Positions 57,064-64,000 of a stretch of DNA of 64,000 bases are shown here, piece by piece (positions within the stretch are counted from its first letter, which is position 1; each line of letters begins with the position of its first letter). This DNA is from Amorphochlora amoebiformis. Lineage: Eukaryota; Cercozoa; Chlorarachniophyceae. The stretch lies in NCBI GenBank assembly GCA_054601695.1, contig BAAHQB010000297.1, positions 152,816 through 216,815 on the forward strand, read 5' to 3'. Position numbers and translations under genes: made by a program. A model generated the notes under the pieces. It searched no databases and was not told where the DNA came from. It saw only the letters and a list, made by a program, of their open reading frames with translations.

Positions 57064-57236
57064 GGCAAGTTAACTCTTAAACTTCCCGAAAAAATAAGTC
57101 GAGTGAGATCTCTTCGGACGTGGCTTCGCGTTGCGGGGCTGGCGTGGTTGCGGTTGGGCTTCTATTGCAATTTGGGTGATATTTCTCGGTCAATTGATCG
57201 TTGAAACAGGGATAGACAGCCCAATATCCGCGAGTG
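57064..57236. promoter_or_regulatory. Divergent 5'-5' region: SH3 protein (-) and U2AF (+)
   Basis: 173 bp between start codons, without TA repeat or CTAG sites. It must hold both promoters and 5' leaders. No motif stands out. Confidence 0.5.
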
Positions 57237-61696
<4,460 letters not shown>

Positions 61697-62170
61697 CTCT
61701 GAGATATGGAGATCATTCAAAGACAAAGGTTTTTTCCTCCCTATGTTCAGACAGTCAGAGTACTAGAGTAAGAGCACCTTCTCTCCGTCAAGACTCTTGG
61801 ACTGGATCCCCCATAATCTAGATCCTACTCGGCACCATCACTGGCCTTCATCTTCTCGGCTTCATCGATCAGCATCTAGCACGTACGCTGGCGGATAATC
61901 TACCTTGGGAGGCTGATGATCACGATTAAGATGCAAATTCACTAGATTCAAGTATGACAATCATTACCTCGAAATGTTCAATATTCTAGATATTGATCTA
62001 GATGATCATCAAACTAAACCTAGGTCTGCTAGGTGACAGTCTAGGTCTAGTGGTATCGTTGGTTAACTTGGTTCCACAATTCAATCTAGTCAAATAGACG
62101 ACTACTCCTAATCTTACCGTTACTACTACTAGACTAGCTAGTACAAACTAGCAAAAGCTCCAGAAGCAAG
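61697..62170. other. Sub-telomeric spacer, CTAG-rich
   Basis: Between the U2AF stop and the telomere. Unique sequence with TCTAGA/CTAGAT/CCTAGG-type sites (61800-62150) like the convergent spacers. No gene, no long sub-telomeric repeat family seen. Confidence 0.7.
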
Positions 62171-64000
62171 GTGTCGGGTTAGGGTTAGGGTGTCGGGTTA
62201 GGGTGTCGGGTTAGGGTCTAGAGGGTGTCGGGTTAGGGTGTCGGGTTAGGCTAGTTAGCGTTAGGGTGTCGGGTTAGGGTGTCGGGTTAGGGTGTCGGGT
62301 TAGGGTGTCGGGTTAGGGTGTCGGGTTAGGGTGTCGGGTTAGGGTGTCGGGTTAGGGTGTCGGGTTAGGGTGTCGGGTTAGGGTGTCGGGTTAGGGTGTC
62401 GGGTTAGGGTGTCGGGTTAGGGTGTCGGGTTAGGGTGTCGGGTTAGGGTGTCGGGTTAGGGTGTCGGGTTAGGGTGTCGGGTTAGGGTGTCGGGTTAGGG
62501 TGTCGGGTTAGGGTGTCGGGTTAGGGTGTCGGGTTAGGGTGTCGGGTTAGGGTGTCGGGTTAGGGTTCGGGTGTCGGGTTAGGGTTAGGGTTAGGGTGTC
62601 GGGTTAGGGTGTCGGGTTAGGGTTAGGGTGTCGGGTTAGGGTGTCGGGTTAGGGTGTCGGGTTAGGGTGTCGGGTTAGGGTTAGGGTGTCGGGTTAGGGT
62701 GTCGGGTTAGGGTGTCGGGTTAGGGTGTCGGGTTAGGGTTAGGGTTAGGGTGTCGGGTTAGGGTTAGGGTTAGGGTTAGGGTTAGGGTGTCGGGTTAGGG
62801 TTAGGGTTAGGGTTAGGGTTAGGGTTAGGGTTAGGGTTAGGGTGTCGGGTTAGGGTTAGGGTTAGGGTTAGGGTTAGGGTGTCGGGTTAGGGTTAGGGTG
62901 TCGGGTTAGGGTTAGGGTTAGGGTGTCGGGTTAGGGTTAGGGTTAGGGTTAGGGTTAGGGTTAGGGTTAGGGTGTCGGGTTAGGGTTAGGGTGTCGGGTT
63001 AGGGTTAGGGTTAGGGTTAGGGTTAGGGTGTCGGGTTAGGGTTAGGGTGTCGGGTTAGGGTGTCGGGTTAGGGTTAGGGTGTCGGGTTAGGGTTAGGGTG
63101 TCGGGTTAGGGTTAGGGTGTCGGGTTAGGGTGTCGGGTTAGGGTTAGGGTGTCGGGTTAGGGTTAGGGTTAGGGTTAGGGTTAGGGTGTCGGGTTAGGGT
63201 GTCGGGTTAGGGTTAGGGTGTCGGGTTAGGGTGTCGGTTAGGGTTAGGGTTAGGGTTAGGGTGTCGGGTTAGGGTTAGGGTTAGGGTTAGGGTGTCGGGT
63301 TAGGGTTAGGGTTAGGGTGTCGGGTTAGGGTTAGGGTGTCGGGTTAGGGTTAGGGTGTCGGGTTAGGGTGTCGGGTTAGGGTTAGGGTTAGGGTGTCGGG
63401 TTAGGGTGTCGGGTTAGGGTTAGGGTTAGGGTGTCGGGTTAGGGTTAGGGTGTCGGGTTAGGGTTAGGGTTAGGGTGTCGGGTTAGGGTGTCGGGTTAGG
63501 GTGTCGGGTTAGGGTGTCGGGTTAGGGTTAGGGTTAGGGTTAGGGTTAGGGTGTCGGGTTAGGGTTAGGGTGTCGGGTTAGGGTTAGGGTGTCGGGTTAG
63601 GGTGTCGGGTTAGGGTTAGGGTGTCGGGTTAGGGTGTCGGGTTAGGGTTAGGGTGTGGGGTTAGGGTGTCGGGTTAGGGTGTCGGGTTAGGGTGTCGGGT
63701 TAGGGTGTCGGGTTAGGGTTAGGGTGTCGGGTTAGGGTTAGGGTTAGGGTGTCGGGTTAGGGTTAGGGTTAGGGTGTCGGGTTAGGGTGTCGGGTTAGGG
63801 TTAGGGTTAGGGTTAGGGTTAGGGTTAGGGTTAGGGTGTCGGGTTAGGGTTAGGGTTAGGGTTCGGGTTAGGGTTAGGGTGTCGGGTTAGGGTTAGGGTG
63901 TCGGGTTAGGGTTAGGGTGTCGGGTTAGGGTTAGGGTGTCGGGTTAGGGTGTCGGGTTAGGGTTAGGGTTAGGGTTAGGGTTAGGGTTAGGGTTAGGGTT
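62171..64000 (+). repeat. Telomere: TTAGGG mixed with a 13-bp TTAGGGTGTCGGG unit
   Basis: Reads G-rich strand outward, as for a right chromosome end, and runs to the window edge. The inner part (about 62275-62565) is almost pure TTAGGGTGTCGGG. Further out, plain TTAGGG is mixed in with growing run length, and the last 45 bases are pure TTAGGG. Two inner breaks (CTAGAGGG at 62218, CTAGTTAGCG near 62250) and rare variants (TTCGGG near 62570 and 63862, TGTGGGG near 63655) occur. The true end may lie beyond the window. Confidence 0.97.

Overview
This is the right-hand end of a nuclear chromosome from a eukaryotic microbe. The last 1.8 kb is a TTAGGG-type telomere reading outward to the window edge. 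All genes are cut by spliceosomal introns (GT-AG, with one probable GC-AG). The long intervening sequence is mostly poly(TA) microsatellite mixed with small private tandem repeats. I cannot name the organism. A STELLO/DUF288 glycosyltransferase, a family I pyrophosphatase and TTAGGG telomeres fit several algal or other protist groups. Nothing bacterial, organellar or viral was recognised.

Most long open frames here are translations of TA, GT or minisatellite DNA and are not genes. I rebuilt the genes by joining short conserved exons and requiring splice phases to match. Nine genes result: (1) + soluble inorganic pyrophosphatase, about 3.0-12.4 kb; (2) - C2H2 zinc-finger protein, 13.5-18.9 kb; (3) + membrane-anchored acylphosphatase, 19.7-23.3 kb; (4) - STELLO/DUF288 glycosyltransferase, 24.8-28.8 kb; (5) + secreted Ser-rich protein of unknown function, 28.9-33.0 kb; (6) - membrane protein of unknown function, 33.8-39.7 kb; (7) + protein with two cyclic-nucleotide-binding-like folds, 40.6-53.6 kb; (8) - SH3-domain protein, 56.1-57.1 kb; (9) + U2AF large subunit, 57.2-61.7 kb. 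A sub-telomeric spacer of about 475 bp and the telomere follow.

Gene orientation alternates strictly (+ - + - + - + - +). Every spacer is therefore either a divergent 5'-5' promoter region (four; 158 to about 890 bp between start codons) or a convergent 3'-3' region (four). The convergent spacers, and the spacer between the last gene and the telomere, are full of CTAG-containing palindromes that are sparse in the divergent ones.

The genes do not form one pathway. The pyrophosphatase and acylphosphatase are phosphate-releasing housekeeping enzymes, STELLO-type proteins act in the Golgi, and U2AF65 recognises 3' splice sites. The most unusual feature is intron biology: each intron carries its own minisatellite, and TA-bounded segments have been duplicated with pieces of real exons, leaving decoy splice acceptors in the pyrophosphatase gene and a second complete terminal exon in the acylphosphatase gene.
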